Below are positions 16,501 through 26,778 of a stretch of 64,000 nt of DNA, one piece after another. The translations under genes and the position numbers were made by a program. Under the pieces are notes generated by a model. That model was not told the origin of the DNA and did no database searches. It saw only the letters and a list, made by a program, of their open reading frames with translations. Positions within the stretch are counted from its first letter, which is position 1; every line of letters begins with the position of its first letter. Origin of the DNA: Methanobacterium sp. BRmetb2 (lineage in GTDB: Archaea > Methanobacteriota > Methanobacteria > Methanobacteriales > Methanobacteriaceae); NCBI GenBank assembly GCA_003491285.1, contig CP022705.1, positions 2,003,501 to 2,067,500 of the forward strand, written 5' to 3'.

Positions 16501-16938
16501 ATGTTAGGATTTCAAGCATGGGTTATTATAGCTGCATTTTCATTTATTGGTGAAATGTTAACTGCAGGATTCTTTTTGTTATGGTTTGGTATAGGTGCAT
16601 GTGTGGCAGCAGTACTAAGTTACATGGGATTTTCAGAGGTCATCCAGATATTGGCATTTATAATAATATCATTAATTCTACTTGCAGTTTCAAGGCCATT
16701 AGCTTCCAGAATCACTAAAGAACCAACAAAAAAAGCAGCATCAGATAGATTAATCGGGAAAAAAGGATTGGTAATTGAAGACGTATTGCCTGAAACCGGA
16801 GGTCTAGTTAAAATTGATGGAGATACATGGAGAGCAATTTCAAATCAGAAAATAGAGAAAGATAAACCGGTTGTAGTTGAATGTATTGAAAGTGTGAAAT
16901 TAGTGGTTAAACAAGTGGAAGATGAGGTTAACCATTAA
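16501..16938 (+). CDS. NfeD-like membrane protein
   Basis: 145 residues. Two or three hydrophobic helices (residues 5-75) precede a small OB-fold C-terminal domain, GKKGLVIEDVLPETGGLVKIDGDTWRA, typical of NfeD1b proteins. Such proteins accompany stomatins in membrane quality control. GGTGAGG sits before the ATG. The stomatin-like gene follows after 79 bases, the classic NfeD-stomatin pairing. Confidence 0.88.
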   Translation: MLGFQAWVIIAAFSFIGEMLTAGFFLLWFGIGACVAAVLSYMGFSEVIQILAFIIISLILLAVSRPLASRITKEPTKKAASDRLIGKKGLVIEDVLPETGGLVKIDGDTWRAISNQKIEKDKPVVVECIESVKLVVKQVEDEVNH

Positions 16939-17017
16939 AAATTATGTAAGATTTTTTTTGGAATAAGAATAATTATCTTAGAATATGAGAATAAATTGAA
17001 TAATAGGAGGATTTAAT

Positions 17018-17956
17018 ATGGATTTAATAACATTGGGAATTATTTTACTGGTGCTTTTTGTACTTGCATTTAAGGCATTAAATATTTTAAGACCATATCA
17101 AAAGGGAGTTGTTGAAAGACTAGGAAAATATCAAAGAACCGTTGAAAGTGGTTTAGTAGTTATAATACCCTTCATTGAAACCATTAGGAAGGTGGACTTA
17201 AGGGAACAGGTAGTGGATGTTCCTCCACAAGATGTGATAACCAAGGATAACACAGGAGTGGTTGTTGACGGTGTCATCTTTTATGAAGTTGTTGATCCAT
17301 TCAATGCAGTATACAATGTGGTTAACTTTTACCAAGCCATAACTAAACTGGCACAGACTAATTTAAGGAATATAATAGGGGATCTGGAACTTGACCAGAC
17401 ACTTACTTCCAGAGAAATGATTAACACCCAATTAAGAGAAGTTTTAGATGAGGCTACTGATAAATGGGGTACCAGGGTTGTCCGTGTGGAAATTCAAAGG
17501 ATTGAACCTCCTAAAGATATAGTAGATGCCATGTCCCAACAGATGAAAGCTGAAAGAATGAAAAGAGCAGCTATTCTTGAAGCTGAAGGTTACAAACAGT
17601 CCAAAATTAAAAAAGCTGAGGGTGATAAACAATCTGTGATTTTGGATGCTGAGGGTCGAGCCGAGTCTATAAAGAAGGTAGCTGATGCAAATAAGTACCA
17701 GGAAATAACCATTGCTGCTGGTGAAGCACAGGCAATACTAAGTGTTTTTAAGGCTATACATGAAGGAGATCCTACCAATGACCTACTGGCGTTAAAATAC
17801 ATGGAAACTCTTCAAAAAGTAGCTGATGGTAAGGCCACTAAAATATTCTTACCTCTGGAAACATCAGGTGTTTTAGGTTCAATAGCCGGGATAGCTGAGT
17901 TATTCAAGGATAAAAAGGAAATTAAAGATTTAAATATAGGGGAAGTTAAAAAATAA
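17018..17956 (+). CDS. Stomatin/SPFH (band 7) membrane protein
   Basis: 312 residues. One N-terminal anchor helix (residues 3-20), then the band 7 domain beginning RPYQKGVVERLGKYQRTVESGL and including DVPPQDVITKDN, then a coiled-coil stretch rich in Ala/Glu/Lys (AILEAEGYKQSKIKKAEGDK) that drives oligomer ring formation. GGAGG precedes the ATG. It pairs with the NfeD-like protein upstream. A role in membrane microdomain or protease scaffolding is known for the family. Confidence 0.92.
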   Translation: MDLITLGIILLVLFVLAFKALNILRPYQKGVVERLGKYQRTVESGLVVIIPFIETIRKVDLREQVVDVPPQDVITKDNTGVVVDGVIFYEVVDPFNAVYNVVNFYQAITKLAQTNLRNIIGDLELDQTLTSREMINTQLREVLDEATDKWGTRVVRVEIQRIEPPKDIVDAMSQQMKAERMKRAAILEAEGYKQSKIKKAEGDKQSVILDAEGRAESIKKVADANKYQEITIAAGEAQAILSVFKAIHEGDPTNDLLALKYMETLQKVADGKATKIFLPLETSGVLGSIAGIAELFKDKKEIKDLNIGEVKK

Positions 17957-17987
17957 TTTTTTTTAAATCTTTTTCTTTTTTTATTTT
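17957..17987 (+). terminator. Poly-T terminator after the NfeD-stomatin unit
   Basis: T8, T5, T7 and T4 runs in 31 bases begin at the stop codon. This is a strong archaeal intrinsic terminator pattern. Confidence 0.5.
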
Positions 17988-18104
17988 AATTATAATTCAT
18001 GAATTGTATTTAAAAAAATTTAATTAGTTTAAGGTAATATAAATATTTTAAATAGGTTTTTGAATGTTTTAGATTGTAACTATTTATTTATTCATGGTGG
18101 TTAT

Positions 18105-20465
18105 TTGAATAAAGCACATGGAGTAGAAACCGATGGCAATGGTGCCAATTGGAAGCCAAAAATAAAAAAATATATAGTTCCAGTAACACTATTGGTAATT
18201 TTAACGATTATAGTAAGTTGGATTGCATACCAACGTGTTTTAATTCAAGTAAATATAGGTCCTGGTTGGGATACTTTTGCGTTTCTGGCTAATGCAATGG
18301 ATTTTGCAGGTAAAGGATTTGGATATGCAGAATTTGACAGACCACCATTTCTATCATTTTTAACTTCAATACCTTTCAGATTAGGTTATACTAATGAGGC
18401 CACTATCTTCTTTGTGGACGGTATATTATTTGTCTTTGGAGTAGTAGGATTATATCTATTTTTAAAGTTGCGCTTTGACAGTATTCAAAGTTTTTTAGGA
18501 GCTTTATTGTTTGCTTCATTTCCTGTTATATTGTCATGGGTTGGTTTAGGTTATACTGATGTGGCAAGTGTTTCTTTCTCTATATGGGCTTTATATTTAT
18601 TGGTATTGGCAGTTAAAAAAGATTCAAGGTTTTTTTATTTATCTTTTCCAGTTGCCATGATGGCTTTTTTAACAAGGTATACTGCAGGTTTAATACTTTT
18701 TCCCATACTTTTTTATATTTTAATAAGTGGTCGATATCTTCAAAACTTTAAGAATATGGTTATAGGAGTTATTGGATCCTTTATTGTATTAATGCCTTTT
18801 TTGATTTTAAATAATGAAAAATTAGGCGATCCCTTTACACCATTTTTCTCATTTTTTGCAGGGTCAGAAACCTCTGGTTTAGAATCAATAGCATATCAAC
18901 CAAATCCTTTCTACTACTTAGTTAATTTGCCCTCTTATATTTCTAAAGACTCGACTTTTAGTATGTGGTTAGTGTACATAATCGTTTTTATTATAATAAT
19001 AGGCATCGTACTATACTTTTACGATATATTCAAATTGGAATTGATGAAAAGACGGGTTAAAGGACACATTTCCAAAATTTTTAATATTGAAAGAACTAGT
19101 ACTAAAATTCAAGCTGTTATATTCCTTATTTTTTTAGTATTATTTATTGGTACATTTAATAGAGTATCTTACATGACTAGTGAGCTTATCTTCTTTGTCC
19201 TTGGATTTTCTGCATTTATTCTCTTAAAAGATGTAAAAATAAAAGATGTAGAAATCGATTTACTGTTCTTATCATGGTTTATGACATATTTCATATTTCA
19301 CAGTACATTTGCAGTTAAAGTTGATCGCTATTTTGTAACAATGGTGCCAGCATTCTCCTATTTCATAATTTTAGGATTAAGTGAAATATCCAATAAATTA
19401 AAACTTAAAAGTAAAGAAATCAATTTTACTTCTTGGATAATCTCAATATTTTTAGTGATTATTATACTTTCATCTACAATATCATTCATTAATGCTATGC
19501 CTAACAAGAAAGATTATATTGTTGAAGATTCCAAAAAAGCTAGTGAATTCCTCAAAAATTATGATTCATCTTATAAATCAAAATTAATTTATTCAGATGT
19601 TTGGCCCACATTCAGTTGGTATTTAGAAGCTAATATTAAACCCATGCCTTCATTTAATGATATTAGGGCTTATAATCATGAATTAGAGAAATACAATGTT
19701 GATTACTATTTGACTATTTATGGAAATAGAAACTTAACTTCTTATGATAAAATTGGACAATTTGGAACAGTAGGTGTGTATAAGAAAAACTTAAATAAAT
19801 TTGAAACTAAACCGGTCATGCTTTATATTGGAAAAAACTGGCAAAATTATGTAGAAAATGTTTTGGGTTTCAAAGCATTTATTATAAATGGATTAAGTAT
19901 GGATTATGGTGCCAAAGAATATGATATTAAAAAGATGAATGAAGATTTGTATCTAGATGATTATTCATTAGATGAGCTAAAAAAATATGATGCAGTACTC
20001 CTTTACAATTTTGCTTGGCATGACCAGCATAAAGCGGAAAATTTAATATTAACTTATGTTAAAGATGGTGGCACGGTAATAATAGATCTTTCTGGTAATT
20101 TAGATGGCATTTATTATGGTTTAGATGATTCTATATTTTTAAATACATTAATAACCAGAAAAAGTTTGAATGAAAATCCAAAAATTGTTTTTAGCTCGAA
20201 CCTTACAAACGAATCGATTAAATTCTCTCCCTTTATAACTGAAGATGGTGGAATTTGGTATGGGGCTAATTACGAAGCTCTTGGAGAAAATAAGATAAAA
20301 AATCTTGTTGTTGCTGACGGGAAGACGTTGATAGGTATTCAAAAAATAGGAAAAGGAAAAATCATTTGGGTTGGATATAACTTATTTTTCCATGCTTTTT
20401 ATTATAATAACACTATTGAAAAAGAGATGGTAAAAGATATATTTTCTCTATATACTAAGAATTGA
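18105..20465 (+). CDS. Large membrane glycosyltransferase (PMT/ArnT-like, GT-C fold)
   Basis: 786 residues from TTG 18105, with GGTGG 4 bases before it. The frame extends up to TTG 18060, but that start lacks a ribosome site. One helix near residue 25, then IGPGWDTFAFLANAMDFAGK and AEFDRPPFLSFLTSIPF give the Asp residues and DRPP-like loop of GT-C enzymes that use polyprenyl-phosphate sugars. About 11-13 membrane helices occupy residues 20-460, followed by a roughly 330-residue extracytoplasmic domain with a glutamine-amidotransferase-like alpha/beta look (KYDAVLLYNFAW, then GGTVIIDLSGN, then GKGKIIWVGYN). It probably glycosylates surface proteins or lipids. Confidence 0.75.
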   Translation: MNKAHGVETDGNGANWKPKIKKYIVPVTLLVILTIIVSWIAYQRVLIQVNIGPGWDTFAFLANAMDFAGKGFGYAEFDRPPFLSFLTSIPFRLGYTNEATIFFVDGILFVFGVVGLYLFLKLRFDSIQSFLGALLFASFPVILSWVGLGYTDVASVSFSIWALYLLVLAVKKDSRFFYLSFPVAMMAFLTRYTAGLILFPILFYILISGRYLQNFKNMVIGVIGSFIVLMPFLILNNEKLGDPFTPFFSFFAGSETSGLESIAYQPNPFYYLVNLPSYISKDSTFSMWLVYIIVFIIIIGIVLYFYDIFKLELMKRRVKGHISKIFNIERTSTKIQAVIFLIFLVLFIGTFNRVSYMTSELIFFVLGFSAFILLKDVKIKDVEIDLLFLSWFMTYFIFHSTFAVKVDRYFVTMVPAFSYFIILGLSEISNKLKLKSKEINFTSWIISIFLVIIILSSTISFINAMPNKKDYIVEDSKKASEFLKNYDSSYKSKLIYSDVWPTFSWYLEANIKPMPSFNDIRAYNHELEKYNVDYYLTIYGNRNLTSYDKIGQFGTVGVYKKNLNKFETKPVMLYIGKNWQNYVENVLGFKAFIINGLSMDYGAKEYDIKKMNEDLYLDDYSLDELKKYDAVLLYNFAWHDQHKAENLILTYVKDGGTVIIDLSGNLDGIYYGLDDSIFLNTLITRKSLNENPKIVFSSNLTNESIKFSPFITEDGGIWYGANYEALGENKIKNLVVADGKTLIGIQKIGKGKIIWVGYNLFFHAFYYNNTIEKEMVKDIFSLYTKN

Positions 20466-20486
20466 TCTTCAAAGGAAAGTTAATTT

Positions 20487-21398
20487 ATGAATTTAAAAGT
20501 TATTCTTGCCAAAAGAGACAAATTAATCAAACTTACCATATCTCTTTTAATATTAATCTTTTTATTCAATTTTATTGACTTTAAACTATTTTTTGATAGT
20601 ATTAAAAATGTAAATCAGTTATTCCTTTTGGCCCTTCTGTTTGTGCCATTGAATATTTTGCTTCGAGCTTACAGATGGAAGATAATTCTAAATCATTACA
20701 TCAAAATTGTATCTATTAAAGATTCATTTGTACTTAATCTTGTAGGTATTGCTTTAAATATATTTTTACCTGCTAGTTTTGGTGATGTCGCAAAATCTTA
20801 CTATGGTTACAAATGGCATGGATATAAAGAAGAAATGTTGTCATCCAGCATATTAGATAAATTTTTGGCTCTTTTTTCAGTCTTTATTATTGGTAGTTTA
20901 ACATCGTTTTTAATAGGATTATATGTATATTCTACATTATCTATAATTTTATCTGTGTTAATGGGAATTACAATATTCTATCCAAAAATAGTTCCCTGGA
21001 GCATATTAAATAAGATAACATCTTATTTTATTAAACAGGAGCTAAATGAAAAGAAATTGAAGTTTGCGTTTAATGTTTCAAATAAAATCAAAATCTATTC
21101 CTTGTCTATATCGTTGTTGGCATGGTTATTGTTATATTTACAATTTTATTTAATATGTTTATCTTTTTCTATTGAAATTAGTTTTATTTACATCCTAGCA
21201 GTATCACCATTAATGAATATAGCTCTATTGTTTCCTTTTACAATTAATGGATTGGGAACGGGGGAAGCTATGGTAACATACCTTTTTAGTATTATTAACA
21301 TATCCCCTACATTGGCTGTATTGGTTTCTTTAGTTTCACAGATAGTAAATGCCATAATACCAGGAATTTTTGGATTTTTCTTTATTTTAAGGAAATGA
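20487..21398 (+). CDS. Lysylphosphatidylglycerol-synthase-TM/AglD-type flippase-like membrane protein
   Basis: 303 residues, seven or eight membrane helices, family UPF0104/LPG synthase transmembrane region. Hallmarks are NIFLPASFGDVAKSYYGYKWHG in the first third and LLFPFTINGLGTGEAM near the C-terminus. Archaeal members lie in N-glycosylation or surface-glycan clusters and are thought to act in lipid-linked sugar handling. It starts 21 bases after the GT-C gene and is followed by a GT4 gene, so the three are probably one operon. Confidence 0.8.
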   Translation: MNLKVILAKRDKLIKLTISLLILIFLFNFIDFKLFFDSIKNVNQLFLLALLFVPLNILLRAYRWKIILNHYIKIVSIKDSFVLNLVGIALNIFLPASFGDVAKSYYGYKWHGYKEEMLSSSILDKFLALFSVFIIGSLTSFLIGLYVYSTLSIILSVLMGITIFYPKIVPWSILNKITSYFIKQELNEKKLKFAFNVSNKIKIYSLSISLLAWLLLYLQFYLICLSFSIEISFIYILAVSPLMNIALLFPFTINGLGTGEAMVTYLFSIINISPTLAVLVSLVSQIVNAIIPGIFGFFFILRK

Positions 21399-21441
21399 TT
21401 TTTATCTGGTTTCTCATATATTCCATTGGAGTTGAAAAAAA

Positions 21442-22620
21442 TTGAAAGTTTGTATTGTTCCATCTATGTTCCCGAAATATCTAGGGGATTATTATGGTTC
21501 CTTTGTTTTTGAAGAAGTTGTTAAACTAGTAGAAAATGAAAATGAAATTCATGTTATTACTCAACACAATTCTGGAATTCCTTATGAAGAATTTATGGAA
21601 GGAATTCATGTTCATAGGTTCAAATGGTTAAAACCTAAAAAATTTAAAGCTCTTGTACATTTTACTGGATTTATTGACTATTTAAGATTAATTACATACT
21701 TATTTTCTTTATTTTTCTCTTTGATGATTTTGATGAAAAGATATGATTTTGATGTTATTCATGCTCATTCAGTTATTCCAACAGGATTTATCGCATCAAT
21801 TGTATCTAAACTATTTAATAAACCTTTAATAATAACAGTACATGGAATGGATATTAATAATTTCTTAGGGAATTTTCTCATGTTAAAGTTAATAGTCTTT
21901 TCTTTGAATTTATCTAATAATATCATTACAGTAAGTAAAGACCTATATGAAAAAATAATACAGTTGGGTGTAGATAAGGATAAAATAATAATTTTAAGAA
22001 ATGCAATTGATATAAAAAGATTTAAACCAAAAAAGAATAAACAAATCAGGAAAAAATTCAAAATTGATCCTGAAGATAAATTAATTTTATTTGTTGGGTA
22101 TTTAGACAAATTTAAAGGTATTTTTGAGGTTGTTGAATCATTTAATATATTAAAATCTAAATATAAAAATTTAAAATTAATGTTTGTAGGTAAAGGACCA
22201 AAAAAGATGGAAATACAAAAAATTGTTTCAAAAAATAAAATGGAAGATGATGTTATTTTCACTGGGCAAGTTAAGCCTAAAAAAATTCAAGATTATTATC
22301 AGGCTGCTGATTTTTTCGTTTTACCATCCTATTCTGAGGGAGGAGGTCCTCCATTAGTTGTCTTAGAAGCTATGGGATGCGGAATTCCTGTAGTAGTTAG
22401 TGATGTTGGTGGCATTCCTGAAGTATTGGAAGATGGAAAAAATTGTTTTTTAGTGCCTCCTCAAAACATTGAAATATTAACCGAGAAATTGGGAAAACTT
22501 ATTGAGGATGAAGAATTATCCAAAAAATTTTCAATTAAATCGGTTGAATTAGTTCGTAATTATTTTGATATTAACAAAAAAATTATAAAATTGCTTAAAA
22601 TTTATGGAGAAACATCCTAA
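21442..22620 (+). CDS. Glycosyltransferase family 4
   Basis: 392 residues, GT-B fold. The start is TTG 21442, with GGAG about 11 bases before it. The C-terminal domain has the GT4 nucleotide-sugar motif SEGGGPPLVVLEAMGCGIPVV (E-x7-E), followed by SDVGGIPEVLEDGKN. The N-terminal acceptor domain contains AHSVIPTGF and TVHGMDI. It transfers a sugar, likely from a nucleotide donor, to a surface-glycan precursor on the cytoplasmic side. It ends the plus-strand operon; the next gene is convergent, 3 bases away. Confidence 0.88.
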   Translation: MKVCIVPSMFPKYLGDYYGSFVFEEVVKLVENENEIHVITQHNSGIPYEEFMEGIHVHRFKWLKPKKFKALVHFTGFIDYLRLITYLFSLFFSLMILMKRYDFDVIHAHSVIPTGFIASIVSKLFNKPLIITVHGMDINNFLGNFLMLKLIVFSLNLSNNIITVSKDLYEKIIQLGVDKDKIIILRNAIDIKRFKPKKNKQIRKKFKIDPEDKLILFVGYLDKFKGIFEVVESFNILKSKYKNLKLMFVGKGPKKMEIQKIVSKNKMEDDVIFTGQVKPKKIQDYYQAADFFVLPSYSEGGGPPLVVLEAMGCGIPVVVSDVGGIPEVLEDGKNCFLVPPQNIEILTEKLGKLIEDEELSKKFSIKSVELVRNYFDINKKIIKLLKIYGETS

Positions 22621-22623
22621 TTT

Positions 22624-23574
22624 TCATTTTTTTATTAAATATCTTTTTAATAATTTGTTCTCTTTTTGAATAATATAAAGTTCCCTTTTCAAATTACTTA
22701 TTTGGGTTGCCACAAATCCGAAAATTAATATTTGAATACCTGAAATTATCATTAAGACCATAAACAACATTAATGGTCTGTTAGGATCAAGAGAACCGTT
22801 TAAATATTGGTTAAATAAGTAAATTGCACTTATAATCCCTATAATTAGCATGAAAAACCCAATAAATCCAAATAATATCATTGGTTTTTCATAGAATGAA
22901 AATAATAAATGGGAAATGGTGGTTGCTCTAAATCTTAGCTTTGACTCCCCCAATTTTCTCCCCTTTAAAACAGCAGGTATTTCCTTAAATTTATACCTTG
23001 TAGCACTGGCTTTGGATAGGATTTCAAGGTTAATGGCTGTACCACTTGATTCTAAATCAAGAGAATCAAGAACATCTTTTCTATATGCTCTTAAGATTCC
23101 AGTGACAGTACTTAAATTTTCATCCATGGAAAATCCTACGAATTTGTTTGCCATTTTACTTATAAAAAGTCTAAAAAATGGCACTTCTTCAACTGTTCCT
23201 CCAGCCATGTAAGGAGAACCAACCACTATGTCTATTGTTTCATCCTTTTCAAGCTCTTTTACCAGTAAGGGAATATGATTGGGAGAATAACTAAGATCAG
23301 CATCTATTGTTACAATTATATCGTATTTAGCTTTTTCAAAACCAGTCCTTAACGCATAACCCATTCCCAAGTTAGTTTGATGTTTTAGTACTTTTACATG
23401 TTGATTATTAGATGAAAATTTCTCTGCCAGTTCATAAGTCTGGTCTTTACTACCATCATCTATAACCAAAATTTCATAATCATCATAATTTTGTAGAACT
23501 GCTGCAATTTCAGCCAGAGTTTTTGTAACATTTTCCTCCTCATTATACATGGGAATGATTATTGATAGTTTCAT
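22624..23574 (-). CDS. Glycosyltransferase family 2 with C-terminal membrane helices (DPM1/GtrB-like)
   Basis: 316 residues from ATG 23574 ([16 protein letters not shown]). The open frame runs 46 codons further, but that part overlaps wecB on the other strand and has no domain. The DxD-type motif is [10 protein letters not shown]; two membrane helices lie at about residues 220-285, followed by a coiled C-terminus. Such enzymes make polyprenyl-phosphate sugars, the donors used by GT-C enzymes like the one at 18-20 kb. There is no ribosome site; a TATA element lies 25 bases upstream, so translation is probably leaderless. Confidence 0.88.
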   Translation of the reverse strand: MKLSIIIPMYNEEENVTKTLAEIAAVLQNYDDYEILVIDDGSKDQTYELAEKFSSNNQHVKVLKHQTNLGMGYALRTGFEKAKYDIIVTIDADLSYSPNHIPLLVKELEKDETIDIVVGSPYMAGGTVEEVPFFRLFISKMANKFVGFSMDENLSTVTGILRAYRKDVLDSLDLESSGTAINLEILSKASATRYKFKEIPAVLKGRKLGESKLRFRATTISHLLFSFYEKPMILFGFIGFFMLIIGIISAIYLFNQYLNGSLDPNRPLMLFMVLMIISGIQILIFGFVATQISNLKRELYIIQKENKLLKRYLIKK

Positions 23575-23591
23575 GGTACTAATTGAGAAAG

Positions 23592-23604
23592 AATTATAAA
23601 TATA
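23592..23604. promoter_or_regulatory. Shared bidirectional TATA element between GT2 and wecB
   Basis: AATTATAAATATA lies in the 49-base divergent gap. Its centre is about 25-26 bases from the start codon on each side (23574 minus, 23624 plus). That is the normal archaeal TATA-to-start distance, so both mRNAs would begin at their own start codon; neither gene has a ribosome site. One element or two overlapping elements may serve both directions. Confidence 0.5.
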
Positions 23605-23623
23605 CTTTGCTAATCTTTGTATA

Positions 23624-24709
23624 ATGAAAATATTAACCATACTTGGAACTAGACCCGAAATTATTAAATTATCTCCACTAATCCCATTGTTGGATAAAGA
23701 ATTTGAACACACAATAGTCCATACTGGACAACATTACTCTTATCAGATGGATAAAATATTTTTTGAGGAATTGGAGTTAAGGGACTGTGAATATATTCTA
23801 AATGTAGGTTCTAGTACTCATGCCAAACAAACAGCAAATATGATGGTTAAAATAGAAAAAGTTCTGATAAAAGAAAAACCGGATATTATTGTTGTTCAAG
23901 GTGATACTAACTCAACACTTGCTGGTGCCCTTACTGCATCAAAAATGAACATTCCTGTAGTTCACGTTGAAGCGGGGTGCAGGTCATTTGATAAAAGCAT
24001 GCCCGAGGAGATAAATCGTATAATAACTGATCATTGTTCTGATCTTTTGTTTGCACCTGATAATCAAGCTTTTAAAAATCTAATTAATGAAGGTATTAAT
24101 GAAAATCAAATTTATATAGTGGGAAACACTTCGATTGATGCTTGCATACGAATTATGAAAATATCTAGTTATGATATATTAAAGAAATTAAATTTAGAGA
24201 AAAATGAATTTGTTTTACTAACCATTCATCGCCAGGAAAATACCGAACATGAAAAATTAAAGGATATTTTAAAGGCTATAAACGAAATTTCAGAAAAAAT
24301 GAAAATTGTATTTCCAATTCATCACAGAACAAAGAAAGTGATTGATAATTATAACATTAAATTATCTGAAAATATCATTTTAACTCCGCCTTTGGGTTAC
24401 AAGGATTTTGTTGGTTTACTATCTAATTCAAAATTAGTCATGACTGATTCTGGAGGTATCCAGGAAGAAGCAGCTGTTTTAAATGTTCCTTGTCTGATTT
24501 TAAGAGATAATACTGAATGGGGGTATCTGGTTGAGATTGGAAAAAACATGTTAATTGGTTCCAATTACAATAAGATAATGGAAAAAGTAGAGGTTTTAAT
24601 GAATAATAAGACACTTTTAGATAATATGAGAAATATTAGAGCACCAATAAAAGTTGGCGCAGCTAAAAAAATTGTTGATATATTAATGGAAGTCAATACT
24701 AATTTATAG
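23624..24709 (+). CDS. wecB: UDP-N-acetylglucosamine 2-epimerase (non-hydrolysing)
   Basis: 361 residues, full length for the family. Motifs: [11 protein letters not shown] at the N-terminus, [31 protein letters not shown] with the catalytic acidic residues, and [10 protein letters not shown] in the UDP-binding C-terminal domain. It converts UDP-GlcNAc to UDP-ManNAc, the substrate of WecC encoded convergently next door. The start has no ribosome site and is probably leaderless. The 3' end overlaps the wecC 3' end by 6 bases. Confidence 0.93.
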   Translation: MKILTILGTRPEIIKLSPLIPLLDKEFEHTIVHTGQHYSYQMDKIFFEELELRDCEYILNVGSSTHAKQTANMMVKIEKVLIKEKPDIIVVQGDTNSTLAGALTASKMNIPVVHVEAGCRSFDKSMPEEINRIITDHCSDLLFAPDNQAFKNLINEGINENQIYIVGNTSIDACIRIMKISSYDILKKLNLEKNEFVLLTIHRQENTEHEKLKDILKAINEISEKMKIVFPIHHRTKKVIDNYNIKLSENIILTPPLGYKDFVGLLSNSKLVMTDSGGIQEEAAVLNVPCLILRDNTEWGYLVEIGKNMLIGSNYNKIMEKVEVLMNNKTLLDNMRNIRAPIKVGAAKKIVDILMEVNTNL

Positions 24710-26065
24710 GCCTATTGCTTTGAAAATAAAACCTTCATTAGTCACATCTTCTGGTTTGAATATACGCCTACCATCTACAAAAATACATTTATTAACTACA
24801 TCATTTCTCACTTTATTCAAATCCAGCTTTTTGAATTCTTCATGTCCAGTTGCGATGATTATGCAATCTACTTCTTTCAAGCATTCATACATGTCATTGT
24901 AATGTTCAACATTTAGATCAGTAACATGGCTTATGTAAGGATCAAAAGTCTTAATTTTTAAATTATATTTATCTAAATAATTAATTATGTCTTTAGATGG
25001 TGAATATCTGTAATCATCTGTATTTTCCTTGTACGAAACTCCTAAAATACCTATAGTTGATCCTTCAAGATCTTTCCCTGCTTCTTTTAACCCCTCTTTT
25101 ACAAGATCTACTACATGCTGTGGCATAAAGTCATTTATTTTACGGGCATTTTCAAGCAGATTAACATCCAATCCTATTTTTTTGGCTTCATCAATTAGAT
25201 AATAGGGATCCATAGGTATACAGTGGCCTCCTACACCTGCACCTGGCCTTAAAATGTTACAAAATGGTTGTGTATTGGCAACATCTATAATTTCCATAAC
25301 ATCTATTCCTAATTTTCCAGATAGTAATGCCAGTTCATTGGCAAAGGCTATGTTAATGTCACGGTAAGTGTTTTCCACAACTTTTTCCATTTCTGCGGTC
25401 TTAGGATTTTTAACAGTTATAACACCCTTTTCATTTATGAAACTGTACAGTGCTGAGGCAATTTCAGTACTCTTTTTATCAATACCACCCACAATCTTAG
25501 GATAGTTTTTTCTTATATCATCCACTACCTGGGGTGATTGTACTCTCTCTGGACAAAAAGCCAGGCCAAAATCTGCACATGCTTTAAGACCACTTTCCCG
25601 CTCTAGAATATCTTTAACTACTCCTTCAGTTGTACCTGGAGGTACTGTACTTTCAATTATTACAATACTTCCTTTTTTAAGGCCTTTTCCTACAAATTCA
25701 GTTGCTTTCTCGACTGCTGTAATATCTGGCTCTTTGTCAGTGCTTATAAGGGTGGGTACAACCATTATGATTATATCACTGTCTTTTGCAGCTCCTGTTG
25801 AATCAGTGACGGCTTTGAATTTACCATTTTCAATACATTTTTTTAGTAATTCAGGAACTTTAGGTTCATAGTGTGGTAAAATTCCTTTGTTCAATAGTTC
25901 AACTGTTTTCAGGTTAATGTCCACGCCAGTAACGTTTAATCCACTATTTGCAAAAACAAGTGCCAGAGGTAAACCTACTTTACCTAAACCAACCACCATG
26001 ATTTTTAAATTTGAGTTTTGTAACGATTTTTTTATTAAATCATTATCCATTTCCATAAGATTCAT
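24704..26065 (-). CDS. wecC: UDP-N-acetyl-D-mannosamine dehydrogenase (UDP-glucose/GDP-mannose dehydrogenase family)
   Basis: 453 residues. The NAD-binding motif is VVGLGKVGLPLALVFA near residue 25; the central domain holds GAGVGGHCIPMDPYYL with the catalytic Cys, and the C-terminal UDP-binding domain carries GVSYKENTDDYRYSP. It oxidises UDP-ManNAc to UDP-ManNAcA, a usual acidic sugar of methanogen surface glycans. GGTGAT precedes the ATG. The partner WecB is convergent, so the pair is not in one operon despite acting in sequence. Confidence 0.92.
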   Translation of the reverse strand: MNLMEMDNDLIKKSLQNSNLKIMVVGLGKVGLPLALVFANSGLNVTGVDINLKTVELLNKGILPHYEPKVPELLKKCIENGKFKAVTDSTGAAKDSDIIIMVVPTLISTDKEPDITAVEKATEFVGKGLKKGSIVIIESTVPPGTTEGVVKDILERESGLKACADFGLAFCPERVQSPQVVDDIRKNYPKIVGGIDKKSTEIASALYSFINEKGVITVKNPKTAEMEKVVENTYRDINIAFANELALLSGKLGIDVMEIIDVANTQPFCNILRPGAGVGGHCIPMDPYYLIDEAKKIGLDVNLLENARKINDFMPQHVVDLVKEGLKEAGKDLEGSTIGILGVSYKENTDDYRYSPSKDIINYLDKYNLKIKTFDPYISHVTDLNVEHYNDMYECLKEVDCIIIATGHEEFKKLDLNKVRNDVVNKCIFVDGRRIFKPEDVTNEGFIFKAIGL

Positions 26066-26163
26066 AATATCACCTGTAATGGTTAAATTTTCATATTATT
26101 GACTTTTTCTATTGATAATATATTTAATAATGGGATTAAAAAAGAAGAAAATTTTTTTAAAAA

Positions 26164-26778
26164 TTAACCTATTCTGTTAGGTACTTTAAGGTAGGGAGGA
26201 AGTGGTTTTATTCGGGCTGGTGCCCCTATAGCAAGATACCATGGTGGAACGCTTCGAGTTACAATTGCACCTGCAGCAACCATGGCTCCTTCACCTACTT
26301 CCACGCTTGATAAAAATGTGGAATTTGCACCAATGGACGCTCCTCTACGTATAATGGGACCTTTAAGTTTATAATCAACTCGAATAGGGTATTTGTCATT
26401 AGTAAAACATGCACAAGGACCGATAAATACATTATCTTCTATTAAAACATTGGTAGGTATGTATACATTGGATTGGATACTTACATTATTTCCTATTCTG
26501 CAGTGACCTTCTATCACTGAATTAGTACCTATTAATACATCATCACCGATTACTGTTTTTTCACGAACTATAACGTTGTGACCGGTTCTGAAGTTATTTC
26601 CTATTTTTACATCGTCATAAATAATGGAATTAGATCGTATAAGTGAATTTTTTCCTATAAGGGGAGATTTGCTTCCTTTCTTATATTTAACACCAATGTC
26701 TACATTTTCAGTATTTTCAGTTCTAACTGGTATTTTGGTGTTTTCATTTTTGAAGAAAAATTCTCTGAAACTTGACAT
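26164..26778 (-). CDS. Left-handed beta-helix (hexapeptide) acyltransferase
   Basis: 204 residues. Repeats of the hexapeptide type (I/V-G-x-x-x) run from about residue 45 to 180, for example [20 protein letters not shown] and [13 protein letters not shown], and it ends with [19 protein letters not shown], typical of sugar N/O-acetyltransferases such as WbpD/NeuD relatives. It transfers an acetyl group to a sugar, probably a nucleotide-linked amino sugar. Its ATG overlaps the stop of the GT2 gene (TAATG), so it is the third gene of the archaeosortase operon. Confidence 0.85.
   Translation of the reverse strand: MSSFREFFFKNENTKIPVRTENTENVDIGVKYKKGSKSPLIGKNSLIRSNSIIYDDVKIGNNFRTGHNVIVREKTVIGDDVLIGTNSVIEGHCRIGNNVSIQSNVYIPTNVLIEDNVFIGPCACFTNDKYPIRVDYKLKGPIIRRGASIGANSTFLSSVEVGEGAMVAAGAIVTRSVPPWYLAIGAPARIKPLPPYLKVPNRIG

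Noticed and set aside
18060..18104. Upstream TTG start of the large glycosyltransferase
   Set aside because: No ribosome site there; GGTGG before TTG 18105 gives a normal N-terminus.
23575..23712. 46-codon N-terminal extension of the GT2 gene
   Set aside because: It runs through the promoter and into wecB on the other strand and carries no domain; the family start [13 protein letters not shown] is at 23574.
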